A stretch of 64,000 bases of DNA from an uncultured Prevotellaceae bacterium (GCA_900318205.1 ONJS01000002.1:109908-173907); one strand, 5' to 3'. Numbered from the stretch's first letter, positions 43,644 to 53,437 are shown. Notes: generated from the sequence alone by a model not told the origin. Numbers and translations: made by a program.

Positions 43644-45644
43644 ATGAAGAAAATGTTTTTTGCCGCAATCATGACAGCGGCTTTATCTACTACCGCAATG
43701 GCACAGAACAGCAACTTCAACTACTCGGTGGACCGCTTTGCCGACATCGAGGTGCTCCGTTACCAGGTGCCTGGCTTTGAGGAGTTGTCCCTCCAGCAGA
43801 AGGAGCTGGTTTACTACCTCACCGAGGCTGCCCTCAACGGCCGTGACATCCTCTTTGACCAGAACTGCAAGTACAACCTGATGGTTCGCCAGACACTGGA
43901 AGACATCTACCGCAACTACAAGGGCGACAAGAACAGCAAGGACTATCAGGCCTTTGTGAAATATCTGAAGCAGGTGTGGTTCGGCAACGGCATCCATCAC
44001 CACTACTCAATGGACAAATTCACGCCTGAATTCTCCAAGGCTTTCTTTGACAAGCAGTTTGCAGCATTGCCCAATGCCAAGAAGCGTGCCGACGAGAAGA
44101 AGGTGCTCGACCGCGTTATCTTTGACCCCACATTCATGGCCAAGCGCGTCAACCAGGCCGATGGTGAAGACCTGATCCTCACGTCTGCCTGCAACATGTA
44201 TGAGGGTGTAACCCAGCAGGAAGTCGAGAATTTCTACAACAATCTCAAGGACACCACCGACCTCACTCCGATTTCATGGGGTCTGAACTGCAAGGTGGTG
44301 AAGAAGAACGGCAAGATCGTCGAGGAGCCCTACAAGGTGGGCGGACTCTACAGCAAGGCCATCGAGAAGATTGTCTATTGGCTCCAGAAGGCTGCTACCG
44401 TGGCCGAGAACGAGGGTCAGCGTGCCTACATCAACGAGCTGATCAAGTTCTATCAGACCGGTTCGTTGAAGACCTTTGACGACTACAGCATCATGTGGGC
44501 CGAAGAGACCGCGAGCGACGTGGACTTTATCAACGGCTTCATCGAGAGCTACGGTGACCCCCTGGGCATGACCGGTTCATGGGAAGGCATGGTCAACTTC
44601 AAGGACAAAGCCGCTTCACGCCGTTCTAAGCTCATCAGCGGCAATGCTCAGTACTTTGAGAGCAACTCGCCCGTTGATGACCGCTTCAAGAAGAAAAACG
44701 TGAAGGGCGTAAGCGCCAAGGTTATCACCGCTGCCATCCTGGCTGGTGACAGCTATCCTTCAACGCCCATCGGCATCAACCTGCCCAACAGCAACTGGAT
44801 TCGTGCCGCCCATGGTTCCAAGTCGGTCAGCATCGACAATATCACCGACGCCTATAACAAGGTGGCTGCCGGCACTGGCTTCAACGAGGAGTTTGCCTAC
44901 AGCAACGTTGAGGTGGAACTGATGAAGAAGTATCTCGACATCGCCGATGCTCTGCATACCGACCTGCACGAGTGCCTCGGCCATGCATCGGGCCAACTGC
45001 TGCCCGGTGTTGACCCTGATGCCCTCAAGGCCTACGGCTCATCGCTGGAGGAAGGCCGCGCCGACCTGTTCGCCCTCTATTACCTTGCTGATCACAAGCT
45101 CGTGGAGCTGGGTATCTTCCCCAACATGGACACCTACAAGGCCGAATACTACAAGTACATCATGAACGGTCTGATGACCCAGTTGACCCGCATCGAGCCG
45201 GGTAAGGACATCGAGGAGGCCCACATGCGCAACCGCAAGTTCATCAGCGAGTGGTGCTACCAGCATGGCAAGAAGGACAACGTCATCGAGTATGTGAAGC
45301 GCAACGGTAAGACCTATATCCGCGTCAACGACTACGAGAAACTGCGTGGCCTGTTCGCCCAGCTGCTTGCCGAGGTACAGCGCATCAAGAGCGAGGGTGA
45401 CTACGAGGCTGGACGCCAGCTGGTGGAGACCTACGGTGTCAAGGTTGACCCCGAAATCCACAAGGAGGTGCTAGCCCGCTACGAGGGTCTGAACATCGCT
45501 CCCTATAAGGGCTTTGTTAACCCCATCTATACTCCGGTCTATGACAAGAACGGCAAGCTGATTGACGTCAAGGTTTCTTACACCGAGGGCTACATTGACC
45601 AGATGCTGCGCTACAGTCAGGACTATTCACCGCTGACGCATTGA
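43644..45644 (+). CDS. Dipeptidyl-peptidase 3-like metallopeptidase (M49)
   Basis: 666 residues with a signal peptide (MKKMFFAAIMTAALSTTAMA), so exported. The zinc motif HECLGH starts at His442, matching HELLGH of DPP III, and EEGRAD (469-474) supplies the third ligand Glu and the conserved Asp. M49 enzymes release dipeptides from the N-terminus of oligopeptides. Length is near the family norm. A terminator follows. Confidence 0.92.
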   Translation: MKKMFFAAIMTAALSTTAMAQNSNFNYSVDRFADIEVLRYQVPGFEELSLQQKELVYYLTEAALNGRDILFDQNCKYNLMVRQTLEDIYRNYKGDKNSKDYQAFVKYLKQVWFGNGIHHHYSMDKFTPEFSKAFFDKQFAALPNAKKRADEKKVLDRVIFDPTFMAKRVNQADGEDLILTSACNMYEGVTQQEVENFYNNLKDTTDLTPISWGLNCKVVKKNGKIVEEPYKVGGLYSKAIEKIVYWLQKAATVAENEGQRAYINELIKFYQTGSLKTFDDYSIMWAEETASDVDFINGFIESYGDPLGMTGSWEGMVNFKDKAASRRSKLISGNAQYFESNSPVDDRFKKKNVKGVSAKVITAAILAGDSYPSTPIGINLPNSNWIRAAHGSKSVSIDNITDAYNKVAAGTGFNEEFAYSNVEVELMKKYLDIADALHTDLHECLGHASGQLLPGVDPDALKAYGSSLEEGRADLFALYYLADHKLVELGIFPNMDTYKAEYYKYIMNGLMTQLTRIEPGKDIEEAHMRNRKFISEWCYQHGKKDNVIEYVKRNGKTYIRVNDYEKLRGLFAQLLAEVQRIKSEGDYEAGRQLVETYGVKVDPEIHKEVLARYEGLNIAPYKGFVNPIYTPVYDKNGKLIDVKVSYTEGYIDQMLRYSQDYSPLTH

Positions 45645-45694
45645 TTCTTGTAAAAGTGTTAGAGTAGTTTTTGCTCAACACCAGTGACAAACAA

Positions 45695-45725
45695 ACGGGA
45701 GCCATTCATTTGGCTTCCGTTTTTC
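45695..45725 (+). terminator. Rho-independent terminator after the M49 peptidase
   Basis: ACGGGAGCCA (45695-45704) and TGGCTTCCGT (45711-45720) form a 10-bp stem with one wobble, followed by TTTTT. Confidence 0.9.
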
Positions 45726-45802
45726 CATTCCATGAAGCCACAAGTTATGGGACATCGGTAAAAACTATAAACGCAAACCCCTAAACTCTAAACTTTTTTA
45801 TG

Positions 45803-45810
45803 TAATTTTG
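45803..45810 (+). promoter_or_regulatory. Predicted promoter for lon
   Basis: TAATTTTGC matches TAnnTTTG, 45 bp before the chosen ATG at 45856. It indicates that the in-frame ATG at 45808 is within the promoter. Confidence 0.6.
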
Positions 45811-45855
45811 CAGGCTGAATTGCGCCGTAACTCTTGGGCGCTGAATAATGAATGT

Positions 45856-48300
45856 ATGATAGATTTTTTTGACAACATAGATAACGATTTGAACGAGGGC
45901 GGAACCCGCGTGGTTCCCATCATCACCGAGATTCGCGAGGTGGTTGACGAAACCGATATCAAGGACAGTAAGGCCGATGATATCCCCATCCTGCCGCTGC
46001 GCAACATGGTGCTCTTCCCCTCGATGACGATGCCTGTATCGGTGGGCAGGGACAAGTCGATGCGCCTGATCAGGGAGGCGATGGAAAGCCACAGCAGTAT
46101 TGCCGTGATCTGCCAGTACGACAGCCATGTTGACGACCCCATGGAGCGGGACCTGTATCGGTTTGGCACTATCGCCACCATTATCAAGATACTGGAGCTG
46201 CCCGACGGAAACACCAACGTCATCCTGCAAGGCCGCTCGGCTTGCCAGTTGGAAAAGGTGACCCACATCCTCCCTTACCTGCGCGGATCGGTTACTCTGG
46301 TCGAAGACAAGCTGCCGCTGGCTGGCGACAAGGAGTTTGAAATGCTCATGCAGTCCATTGCCGAAGTCACCCTGCGCATGTTGCGCAACATGGGAGCCAA
46401 CGGCCGTGAACTGGCATTTGCCATGAAGAATATCGACAACCCGATGTACCTGATGAACTTCCTGGCAACCAACATCGCCTTTGACCCGGACCAGAAACAG
46501 CACATGCTGGAGGAGCGTGACGTGAAGAAACGCGGCTATCTGCTCTATCAGCTCCTTGCCCGCGAGGAACAACTGGTTGAAATCAAGGCCAATATCCAGG
46601 AGCGCACCCGCGAAGACCTGTCACAGCAGCAGCGGGAACACTTCCTGCAGCAGCAGATACGCACCATCCAGGAGGAACTGGGAACGGACATCGACGATAT
46701 CGAGGAACTCCACGAGAGAAGCCTGAAGATGAAATGGAGCGAGGATGTACAGAAACAGTTTGACAAGGAACTGCGCAAACTGGAACGTCTCAACCCCCAG
46801 TCACCGGATTACTCGGTCCAGTATGCCTATCTCGACAATATGCTCAACTTGCCGTGGGACACCTATACCGAGGACAACTTTGACCTCAAGAAGGTGGAAG
46901 AGAAACTCAATGCCGACCACTACGGGCTGGAGAAGGTCAAGGACCGTATCCTGGAGCATTTGTCGGTACTGAAGTTGCGCGGTGACTTGAAGGCGCCCAT
47001 CCTCTGCCTTTACGGCCCTCCGGGCGTGGGCAAGACCTCGCTGGGCAAATCCATTGCCGACGCGCTCCATCGCGAGTATGCCCGCATCTCACTGGGTGGC
47101 CTGCATGACGAAGCCGAAATCCGCGGTCACCGCCGCACCTACATCGGTGCCATGCCCGGACGCATCATCGCAGCCCTTGCCAAGTGTGGCAGCAACAATC
47201 CCGTGATTGTGCTTGACGAGATTGACAAGGTGGGGCAGGACTTCAAGGGTGATCCGTCATCGGCATTGCTCGAGGTGCTGGATCCCGAACAGAACGGCCA
47301 TTTCCACGACAATTACCTGGATGTGGACTATGACCTCTCCAAAATCCTGTTCATCGCCACCGCCAACAGCCTGGCAACGGTGAGCCGCCCGCTGCTTGAC
47401 CGTATGGAAGTCATCGAGATCAATGGCTATATCCCCGAGGAGAAACTGGAAATCGCCAAGCGCCATCTCGTCCCCAAGGAACTGGATAACAACGGTTTCA
47501 AGAAGAATGAGATCAAGTTCGGGAAGCAGACCATCCTCAGGATTATCGAGGACTACACCCGCGAATCAGGCGTGCGCCAACTGGAGAAAAAAATCGCAAC
47601 GGTCCTGCGCCGTGTGGCACGACACAAGGCCAGCGGTGACGCATTCCCCACCAGCATCAAGCCCGATGACCTGAAAGAGTATCTGGGAGCACCCGATTAC
47701 AGCCGCGACAAGTATGAAGGCAACGAGTTTGCCGGTGTGGTGACGGGACTGGCATGGACAGCCGTGGGTGGCGAGATCCTGTTTGTGGAATCCTCGTTGG
47801 CTCGTGGCAAGGGTGAGAAACTCACATTGACGGGCAATCTGGGCGACGTGATGAAGGAGTCGGCGGTCATTGCTTTGCAATACCTGCGTTCACACTGTTC
47901 GTTGCTGAACATTGACCCGGAACTGTTTGACAAATACAACATCCACATCCATGTGCCCGAGGGCGCTATCCCCAAGGACGGCCCGTCGGCAGGCGTGACG
48001 ATGGTGACCTCGCTTGCCTCATCGTTTACCCAGCGCCGCGTGAAGGACCACCTGGCCATGACAGGCGAAATCACCCTGCGTGGCAAAGTCTTGCCCGTGG
48101 GCGGCATCAAGGAGAAAATCCTCGCAGCCAAGCGCGCCGGTATCCGCGAGATCATCCTGTGTAAGGACAACCGCAAGGACATTGAGGAAATCAACGAATT
48201 GTACCTCAAGGGTTTGACCTTCCACTACGTGAACACCATCAAGGACGTGCTCAATATCGCCTTATTGCCCGATAAGGTGAAAGACGCCATCGAGTTGTAA
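45856..48300 (+). CDS. lon: ATP-dependent Lon protease
   Basis: About 814 residues from [16 protein letters not shown]. An N-terminal LON substrate domain ([21 protein letters not shown]) and a coiled coil precede the AAA+ module: Walker A GPPGVGKT at 387-394, Walker [12 protein letters not shown]. The C-terminal protease has the Ser-Lys dyad: PKDGPSAG (Ser711) and GGIKEK (Lys754). It degrades misfolded and regulatory proteins. Length is normal. The bidirectional hairpin at 48320-48354 ends it. Confidence 0.97.
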   Translation: MIDFFDNIDNDLNEGGTRVVPIITEIREVVDETDIKDSKADDIPILPLRNMVLFPSMTMPVSVGRDKSMRLIREAMESHSSIAVICQYDSHVDDPMERDLYRFGTIATIIKILELPDGNTNVILQGRSACQLEKVTHILPYLRGSVTLVEDKLPLAGDKEFEMLMQSIAEVTLRMLRNMGANGRELAFAMKNIDNPMYLMNFLATNIAFDPDQKQHMLEERDVKKRGYLLYQLLAREEQLVEIKANIQERTREDLSQQQREHFLQQQIRTIQEELGTDIDDIEELHERSLKMKWSEDVQKQFDKELRKLERLNPQSPDYSVQYAYLDNMLNLPWDTYTEDNFDLKKVEEKLNADHYGLEKVKDRILEHLSVLKLRGDLKAPILCLYGPPGVGKTSLGKSIADALHREYARISLGGLHDEAEIRGHRRTYIGAMPGRIIAALAKCGSNNPVIVLDEIDKVGQDFKGDPSSALLEVLDPEQNGHFHDNYLDVDYDLSKILFIATANSLATVSRPLLDRMEVIEINGYIPEEKLEIAKRHLVPKELDNNGFKKNEIKFGKQTILRIIEDYTRESGVRQLEKKIATVLRRVARHKASGDAFPTSIKPDDLKEYLGAPDYSRDKYEGNEFAGVVTGLAWTAVGGEILFVESSLARGKGEKLTLTGNLGDVMKESAVIALQYLRSHCSLLNIDPELFDKYNIHIHVPEGAIPKDGPSAGVTMVTSLASSFTQRRVKDHLAMTGEITLRGKVLPVGGIKEKILAAKRAGIREIILCKDNRKDIEEINELYLKGLTFHYVNTIKDVLNIALLPDKVKDAIEL

Positions 48301-48319
48301 AACCACACCATATAAACGA

Positions 48320-48354
48320 TATCGCCACGGAACCTTGAAGTTACCGTGGCGATA
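48320..48354. terminator. Hairpin between convergent lon and prs
   Basis: TATCGCCACGG (48320-48330) and CCGTGGCGATA (48344-48354) form a perfect 11-bp stem. There is no adjacent T-run on the plus strand; a T-rich stretch precedes it on the minus strand. Probably stops both transcripts. Confidence 0.65.
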
Positions 48355-48414
48355 CTGTTATGTAATATCCTGTATGTACAAAAAAAGAGAAAAAAAAGAA
48401 AAACAGGACGGGAT

Positions 48415-49350
48415 TTACTTGAACAAGAAGACCTCGCTAATGGATTTCTTGCTGTTGACATGGCTGATCGTGTGAGCAAACAGCTTATCGACACTGATGA
48501 CGCGCACCTTGGGGCAACGATCGGTGTCGTAGGGGATACTGTCGCTGATGACCAGCTCGTCCAGGCCACTCTCCATCACGCGCTGTGAGGCGGGATCGCT
48601 CATTACGGCATGAGAGATATAGGCACGCACGCTGCGGGCTCCATGCTCCTTCATCAACGAGGCAGCCTTGCAGATGGTGCCAGCGGTGTCCACCATATCG
48701 TCAATGAGAATCACATCCTTGTTCTGCACGTCGCCGATGATGGTCATGCTCTCGACCACATTGGCCTGCTGACGATGTTTGTGACACAGCACGAGAGGTT
48801 TGTTGAAGTATTTAGCGTAGGAGTTTGCCCTCTTGGCACCGCCCACGTCAGGCGAGGCGATCACCATGTCTTTGAGGTTAAGCGACTCAATGTCGGGAAC
48901 AAACATTGTCGAGGCATACAGGTGGTCAACAGGAATGTCAAAGAAACCTTGAATCTGGTCGGCATGCAAGTCCATCGTGATCAAGCGGTCGATACCAGCT
49001 GCAATCAGCAGGTTAGCGACCAGTTTGGCAGCAATCGACACGCGAGGCTTGTCCTTGCGATCCTGACGCGCCCAACCGAAGTAGGGGATAACGGCAATCA
49101 CCGAGTGAGCCGAGGCGCGCTTGGCAGCATCGATCATCAGCAAGAGCTCCATCAGATTCTCGCTAGCGTTAAACGTTGATTGAACAAGATAGACTTCTGC
49201 ACCACGCACAGGTTCCTCATAGCATACTTCAAACTCACCGTCAGCAAAATGCATGATGTTGAGTTTGCCCAATTCCACACCAAGTTGTTTTGCAATCTTC
49301 AAGGCTACATAACGCGAGTTAGTGCCCGAGAATAACTTCATTTCAGCCAT
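48415..49350 (-). CDS. prs: Ribose-phosphate pyrophosphokinase
   Basis: 311 residues from MAEMKLFSGTNSRYVALKIA; the frame opens at 49443, but the promoter (49382-49389) lies inside that extension. It makes PRPP from ribose 5-phosphate and ATP. Motifs are FADGEFEVCYEE, YFGWARQDRK (RQDRK), VASPDVGGAKRA-like (VIASPDVGGAKRANSYAK), and VILIDDMVDTAGTI (PRPP loop). Length is normal. Confidence 0.97.
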   Translation of the reverse strand: MAEMKLFSGTNSRYVALKIAKQLGVELGKLNIMHFADGEFEVCYEEPVRGAEVYLVQSTFNASENLMELLLMIDAAKRASAHSVIAVIPYFGWARQDRKDKPRVSIAAKLVANLLIAAGIDRLITMDLHADQIQGFFDIPVDHLYASTMFVPDIESLNLKDMVIASPDVGGAKRANSYAKYFNKPLVLCHKHRQQANVVESMTIIGDVQNKDVILIDDMVDTAGTICKAASLMKEHGARSVRAYISHAVMSDPASQRVMESGLDELVISDSIPYDTDRCPKVRVISVDKLFAHTISHVNSKKSISEVFLFK

Positions 49351-49381
49351 AACAAAAAAACCATAAATTTGTTTACCTCCG

Positions 49382-49389
49382 CAAAGATA
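49382..49389 (-). promoter_or_regulatory. Predicted promoter for prs
   Basis: The minus strand reads TATCTTTGC, 31 bp upstream of the ATG at 49350, matching TAnnTTTG. Confidence 0.65.
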
Positions 49390-49555
49390 GTGTTTTTTTG
49401 TTAATGGTTGTATAGTTAATTGATAATAGTTGTGCTCAAACAATACTTTTTTTCATTTTTCATGTGATGTTGCCGCTTTACTCTAATAAGGATGTTGGCA
49501 GTTTCTATGACAAGACTAGCACGCTTTCAGCCATTTATTAAAGATTTATGAGAGT

Positions 49556-49571
49556 TGGCACGTTTATTGTT
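49556..49571 (+). promoter_or_regulatory. Possible sigma-54-type promoter
   Basis: TGGCACGTTTATTGTT fits the consensus TGGCACG-N4-TTGCW with one mismatch (T for C in the -12 GC). GG-to-GC spacing is correct. It lies 36 bp before the small ORF. Confidence 0.4.
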
Positions 49572-49607
49572 CTGTCATAATCGAAGTGTTTTATTATTAA
49601 TTGAATT

Positions 49608-49733
49608 ATGACAATGAAAAAGTCGCAAGACAGTTACCCATCTACGACACCCCGTCAGTTACCGCCTCACGCCTATCACCCAAATCCGTCCCTAAACATC
49701 AACCGTAGGCCCTTTATCGCTATGCCCGACTAA
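49608..49733 (+). CDS. Possible 41-residue small protein
   Basis: ATG-to-TAA frame of 41 codons. The protein begins MTMKKSQDSYPSTTPRQLPP and ends NINRRPFIAMPD; it is proline-rich and basic, with no signal or membrane segment. An AT-rich stretch precedes the ATG, as at many genes here, and a sigma-54-like site is 36 bp upstream. It lies on the plus strand between minus-strand prs and nfnB, and stops just before the nfnB terminator. A chance ORF is quite possible; no family is recognised. Confidence 0.35.
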   Translation: MTMKKSQDSYPSTTPRQLPPHAYHPNPSLNINRRPFIAMPD

Positions 49734-49734
49734 T

Positions 49735-49773
49735 AAAAAATGTGGGCAACAGCCTGACAGACTGTCACCCACA
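49735..49773 (-). terminator. Rho-independent terminator after nfnB
   Basis: On the minus strand TGTGGGTGACAG and CTGTTGCCCACA form a 12-bp stem (two wobbles), followed by TTTTTTA. It is 58 bp after the nfnB stop. Confidence 0.85.
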
Positions 49774-49830
49774 AGAATAATCCTATATTGACGATCAGTA
49801 GAAAACTCTAATCATCAAGTTTCAAGGTAA

Positions 49831-51288
49831 TTAACCGAGCAGGGCCTCGGCCATGTTGAGGGCGGCACGACGGCCGTCGCCCATGGCGAGGATAACGGTA
49901 GCACCGCCACGCACGATGTCACCACCGGCATAGAGGTCGCCAACCGACGACTGCATGGTCTCCTCGTTGACCACGATGGTGTTGCGCTTGCTGATGTCCA
50001 GTCCGGGAATCGAGCGGGGCACGAGCTGGTTGGGCGAAACGCCTACAGCCACAATCACCAGGTCAACGGGAATTTCCTCGATGGCACCCTCGACGGGCAC
50101 AGGGCTGCGACGACCCGAAGCATCGGGCTCGCCGAGTTCCATCTTCTGCACGCGCATGGCAACTACGCGGCCCTTGTCGTCACCGATATACTCGATGGGG
50201 TTGTGCAGGGTCATGAACTCAACGCCTTCTTCCTTGGCGTGGCCGATTTCCTCACGACGGGCGGGCATCTCCTCCTCGCTGCGGCGATAGATGAGGATGA
50301 CGCGCTCGGTACCCATGCGCAAAGCGGTACGGGTCGAGTCCATAGCAGTGTTACCACCACCGATAACAGCGATGGTCTTGCCGCGCAGCACGGGGGTATC
50401 ACCACCGCGACCGGCTTCCATCAGGTTGATACGGGTGAGGTACTCGTTGCTTGACATGATACCATTGAGGTTCTCACCGGGGATATTCATGAAGCGGGGG
50501 AAACCGGCACCACTGCCGACAAACACGCCCTTGAAGCCCATCTCATGCAGGTCCTCATAGCTGATGGTCTTGCCCACCAGGCAGTCCTTAACAAACTCAA
50601 CGCCCATCTTCTTGAGACCCTCGATCTCATAGTCCACGATGTGGTTGGGCAGACGGAATTCGGGGATACCATACTTCAATACGCCACCAATCTCGTGCAA
50701 TGCCTCAAAGACGGTCACGCTGAAGCCCTTCTTGGCCATGTCACCGGCAAACGACAGTCCTGAAGGACCGCTGCCGATAACAGCAACCTTGATACCATTG
50801 GCGGGAGCCATAGCGGGCACTTCCTGGGGCAGGTTGTCACGCTGCCAGTCAGCAGCGAAGCGCTCCAGATAACCAATGGCCACGGCGGGGTGGTTCATCT
50901 TGGTGTGGATGCAACGAGACTCGCACTGCTTCTCTTGGGGGCAAACACGGCCACACACGGCGGGCAGTGAGCTGGTCTCCTTGAGGGTAGCGGCGGCCTC
51001 GCCGAACTCGCCACGCTCGATGTTCTTGATGAACTTGGGAATATTGATGTTTACGGGGCAACCGGTTACACACTGGGGATTAGCACAGTCCAGGCAGCGG
51101 CTGGCCTCAACAACGGCCTGCTCGGCGTTGATGCCCTGGTTCACCTCCTCGTTGCAGGTGATGCGGTATTTGGGGTCGAGCTGCGGCATCTCCACGCGGG
51201 GGATTGCGGTGCGCTCCTTGGGAGTCTTGGAGTTACGCAAGTCAATGCGCCACTGTTCGTTACGGGAATCCATATTGTTCTGTTCCAT
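49831..51288 (-). CDS. nfnB: NfnB/GltD-type NADPH-binding flavoprotein
   Basis: 485 residues. The N-terminal [4Fe-4S] region is CLDCANPQCVTGCPVNINI and CGRVCPQEKQCESRC; then FAD motif VIGSGPSGLSFAGDMAKKG, NADPH motif VIGGGNTAMDSTRTALRMG and C-terminal LYAGGDIVRGGATVILAMGDG. This is the GltD fold. It is named NfnB and not glutamate synthase because the adjacent upstream gene is NfnA-like and there is no large glutamate synthase subunit nearby. The NfnAB pair bifurcates electrons between NADH, ferredoxin and NADP. Confidence 0.88.
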   Translation of the reverse strand: MEQNNMDSRNEQWRIDLRNSKTPKERTAIPRVEMPQLDPKYRITCNEEVNQGINAEQAVVEASRCLDCANPQCVTGCPVNINIPKFIKNIERGEFGEAAATLKETSSLPAVCGRVCPQEKQCESRCIHTKMNHPAVAIGYLERFAADWQRDNLPQEVPAMAPANGIKVAVIGSGPSGLSFAGDMAKKGFSVTVFEALHEIGGVLKYGIPEFRLPNHIVDYEIEGLKKMGVEFVKDCLVGKTISYEDLHEMGFKGVFVGSGAGFPRFMNIPGENLNGIMSSNEYLTRINLMEAGRGGDTPVLRGKTIAVIGGGNTAMDSTRTALRMGTERVILIYRRSEEEMPARREEIGHAKEEGVEFMTLHNPIEYIGDDKGRVVAMRVQKMELGEPDASGRRSPVPVEGAIEEIPVDLVIVAVGVSPNQLVPRSIPGLDISKRNTIVVNEETMQSSVGDLYAGGDIVRGGATVILAMGDGRRAALNMAEALLG

Positions 51289-51322
51289 TTTAATTCTGTT
51301 TTTTCACCTTAGTCCTTAGCTT

Positions 51323-51386
51323 CTAGAATGTCTAGAGTATCTAGAATATCTAGTAATTCCTAATTCCTAACTTCTAATTCCTAATT
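51323..51386. repeat. 9-bp CTAG array followed by TAATTCC heptamers
   Basis: CTAG occurs at 51323, 51332, 51341 and 51350, exactly 9 bp apart. From 51353 the unit changes to about five 7-bp TAATTCC-like repeats (TAATTCC, TAATTCC, TAACTTC, TAATTCC, TAATTAT). The array fills the spacer between nfnA and nfnB. Confidence 0.85.
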
Positions 51387-52167
51387 ATTGTGCTCCTTTC
51401 AAGCGCATCATCAACTCGTCAAAATCAATCTCATGGGCATTGAACTCGGGACCCTCAACGCACACAAAGTGCGTCTTGCCGCCCACGGTCACGCGGCAAG
51501 CGCCGCACATGCCGGTACCATCGACCATGATAGCGTTGAGCGAAGCCTCGGTGGGCACCTCATACTTCTTGGTCAACAGGGCACAGAACTTCATCATGAT
51601 GGCGGGACCGATGGTCACGCAGTAATCGACCTTCTCACGCTTGAGAACCTCTTCCATACCGACGGTGACAACACCCTTGTTGCCGTAGCTGCCGTCATCG
51701 GTCATGATGATCACCTCATCACTGGCTGCACGCACCTCGTCCTCCAGGATGATGAGGTCCTTGGTACGACCTGCGAGCACGCTGATCACGCGGTTGCCAG
51801 CCTCCTTCATCGCACGGATGATGGGGAGTAGGGGAGCGGTACCTACACCACCGCCTGCACACAGGACGGTGCCATACTTCTGGATGTGTGTTGCCTGGCC
51901 CAGGGGACCTACTACGTCATGCAGGAATTCACCCGGTTCCAGAGCACAAATCTTGCGCGTACTGTCACCAACGCTCTGGATGACCAGGGTAATGGTGCCA
52001 TCCTTGGGGTCGCTGTCGGCGATGGTCAAGGGAATGCGTTCGCCTTTTTCGCCAGCGCGGACGATCACAAAGTGACCTGCGCGGCGTGCCTTGGCGATGA
52101 GGGGAGCCTCAACGACAAGCTTCGTCACGTTAGCAGAAAACTGCTCTTTACTAACGACTTTGTTCAT
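51385..52167 (-). CDS. nfnA: NfnA-type FAD/NAD-binding iron-sulfur subunit
   Basis: 260 residues of the ferredoxin-NADP reductase-like fold: ARRAGHFVIVRAGEKGERIPLTI (FAD), LCAGGGVGTAPLLPIIRAMKEAG (NAD). The C-terminal [2Fe-2S] motif is DGTGMCGACRVTVGGK...FVCVEGPEF. It is the small subunit of NADH-dependent reduced ferredoxin:NADP oxidoreductase. nfnA-nfnB order is as in other anaerobes. A dihydroorotate dehydrogenase electron-transfer subunit has the same fold, but no pyrD is adjacent. Confidence 0.88.
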   Translation of the reverse strand: MNKVVSKEQFSANVTKLVVEAPLIAKARRAGHFVIVRAGEKGERIPLTIADSDPKDGTITLVIQSVGDSTRKICALEPGEFLHDVVGPLGQATHIQKYGTVLCAGGGVGTAPLLPIIRAMKEAGNRVISVLAGRTKDLIILEDEVRAASDEVIIMTDDGSYGNKGVVTVGMEEVLKREKVDYCVTIGPAIMMKFCALLTKKYEVPTEASLNAIMVDGTGMCGACRVTVGGKTHFVCVEGPEFNAHEIDFDELMMRLKGAQ

Positions 52168-52222
52168 TTGTTTTTAGTTAATTAGTTGATATTGTTTAAG
52201 TTCAGATTCTTATCATAAGTTT

Positions 52223-52255
52223 TTATAGTAACTATAGGAACTATAGGAACTATAG
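52223..52255. repeat. 9-bp tandem repeat with CTATAG cores
   Basis: CTATAG at 52232, 52241 and 52250, with a TTATAG at 52223, all 9 bp apart. The last unit supplies the FprA stop codon TAG on the minus strand (52250-52252). Confidence 0.85.
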
Positions 52256-53437
52256 TGCAGCAGCAAACTCTTTGCCGAACTGGCGGCTCTGCTCCAGAGC
52301 ATCCTGATCGGGAACCCACTGGGCACGGATGCCGTCATTCACGGGTTCGATGCCTGCAGCCTTGAGGTGCTCGGTGATGAGTTTGGGGGCTTCGCCACTC
52401 CAGCCGAAGCTACCGAAGGCGGCACCTTTTTTCTTCTTCAGCTTCATGCCCTTCAACATCTCGAGGATGCCTGCGATGGCATAGCTGTAGCCGTTGTTGA
52501 TGGTGGGAGAGCCCACGAGGACGGCACGGGAATGGAACACCTCGGTGAGGATGTCATTCTTGTCGTTCAGCGCGGCATTGTAGATCTTAACCGTGGTCGT
52601 GGGTGACTGCTCGCGGATACCCTCGGCGATAGCCTGAGCCATCAGGCGGGTGCTCTGCCACATGGTGTCATAGACGATGGTCACCTGATCCTCCTGGTAA
52701 TTGTCGCTCCATTGCAGGTATTTCTCAATGATCAAGCCAGGATTGTTGCGCCAGATGATACCGTGGCTCGGGCAGATCATCTTCAAGGGCAGGTTCATGC
52801 CTACAACTTCCTTCACCTTGCGATTGCAAAGCGGGCTGAAGGGAGCAATGATGTTGGCATAATATTTCTCAGCCTCCTGCAACACCTCGGCCATGCACAC
52901 CTGGTCGTCATAGAGCGACTCGGTAGCATAATGCTGACCGAAACCGTCGTTGCTGAACAGGATTTCCTCACCGCTCAGGTAGCAGAACATGGTGTCGGGC
53001 CAGTGAAGCATGGTAGCCTCGATAAAGGTCAGTGTGGTATCGCCCAATTCCAGCTTGTCGCCGGTCTTGACGTTGACAAAGTTCCAATCCATGTGATAGT
53101 GACCACGGATGATGGCCTCGCCCTTAGCAGTGCAATAGATCGGTGTGTCAGGGATTTCGCGCATGAGGTCAACAAGAGCGCCGCTGTGGTCTATCTCGTT
53201 GTGGCACATCACGATATAGTCAATCTCGTTAAGGTTGATCTCCTTCTTGAGGTTGGCAACGAACTCTCGGCTGTAGGGCAACCACGAGGTGTCAATCAGC
53301 ACATTCTTCTTGTCACGGATCAGGTAGGAGTTGTAACTCGAGCCGCGGTGGGTGGACAATTCGTCGCCATGGAAGGTCTTCAATTCCCAGTCCACTTTAC
53401 CTACCCAAGTCACTCTCTCGGTCAGTTTTTTTGCCAT
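52250..53437 (-). CDS. FprA-type A-type flavoprotein (O2/NO reductase)
   Basis: 395 residues. A metallo-beta-lactamase-like diiron domain has HNEIDH (HxExDH) and IICPSHGIIW-like MICPSHGIIWRNNPG; a C-terminal flavodoxin domain has IVYDTMWQSTRLMAQAIAEG and SPTINNGYSYAIAGILEMLKG. These proteins reduce O2 or NO to protect anaerobes. The stop codon falls inside a 9-bp CTATAG repeat. A strong promoter is at 53484-53508. It follows nfnA on the same strand, hence plausible redox partnership. Confidence 0.94.
   Translation of the reverse strand: MAKKLTERVTWVGKVDWELKTFHGDELSTHRGSSYNSYLIRDKKNVLIDTSWLPYSREFVANLKKEINLNEIDYIVMCHNEIDHSGALVDLMREIPDTPIYCTAKGEAIIRGHYHMDWNFVNVKTGDKLELGDTTLTFIEATMLHWPDTMFCYLSGEEILFSNDGFGQHYATESLYDDQVCMAEVLQEAEKYYANIIAPFSPLCNRKVKEVVGMNLPLKMICPSHGIIWRNNPGLIIEKYLQWSDNYQEDQVTIVYDTMWQSTRLMAQAIAEGIREQSPTTTVKIYNAALNDKNDILTEVFHSRAVLVGSPTINNGYSYAIAGILEMLKGMKLKKKKGAAFGSFGWSGEAPKLITEHLKAAGIEPVNDGIRAQWVPDQDALEQSRQFGKEFAAAL

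Larger units (their letters stand above)
49351..49607. other. Spacer upstream of prs
   Basis: Holds the prs promoter and a sigma-54-like site at 49556-49571. No gene is visible up to the small ORF at 49608. Confidence 0.5.

Noticed and set aside
49831-51288. Glutamate synthase small subunit
   Set aside because: Same fold, but the partner gene is NfnA-like and no large subunit is nearby.
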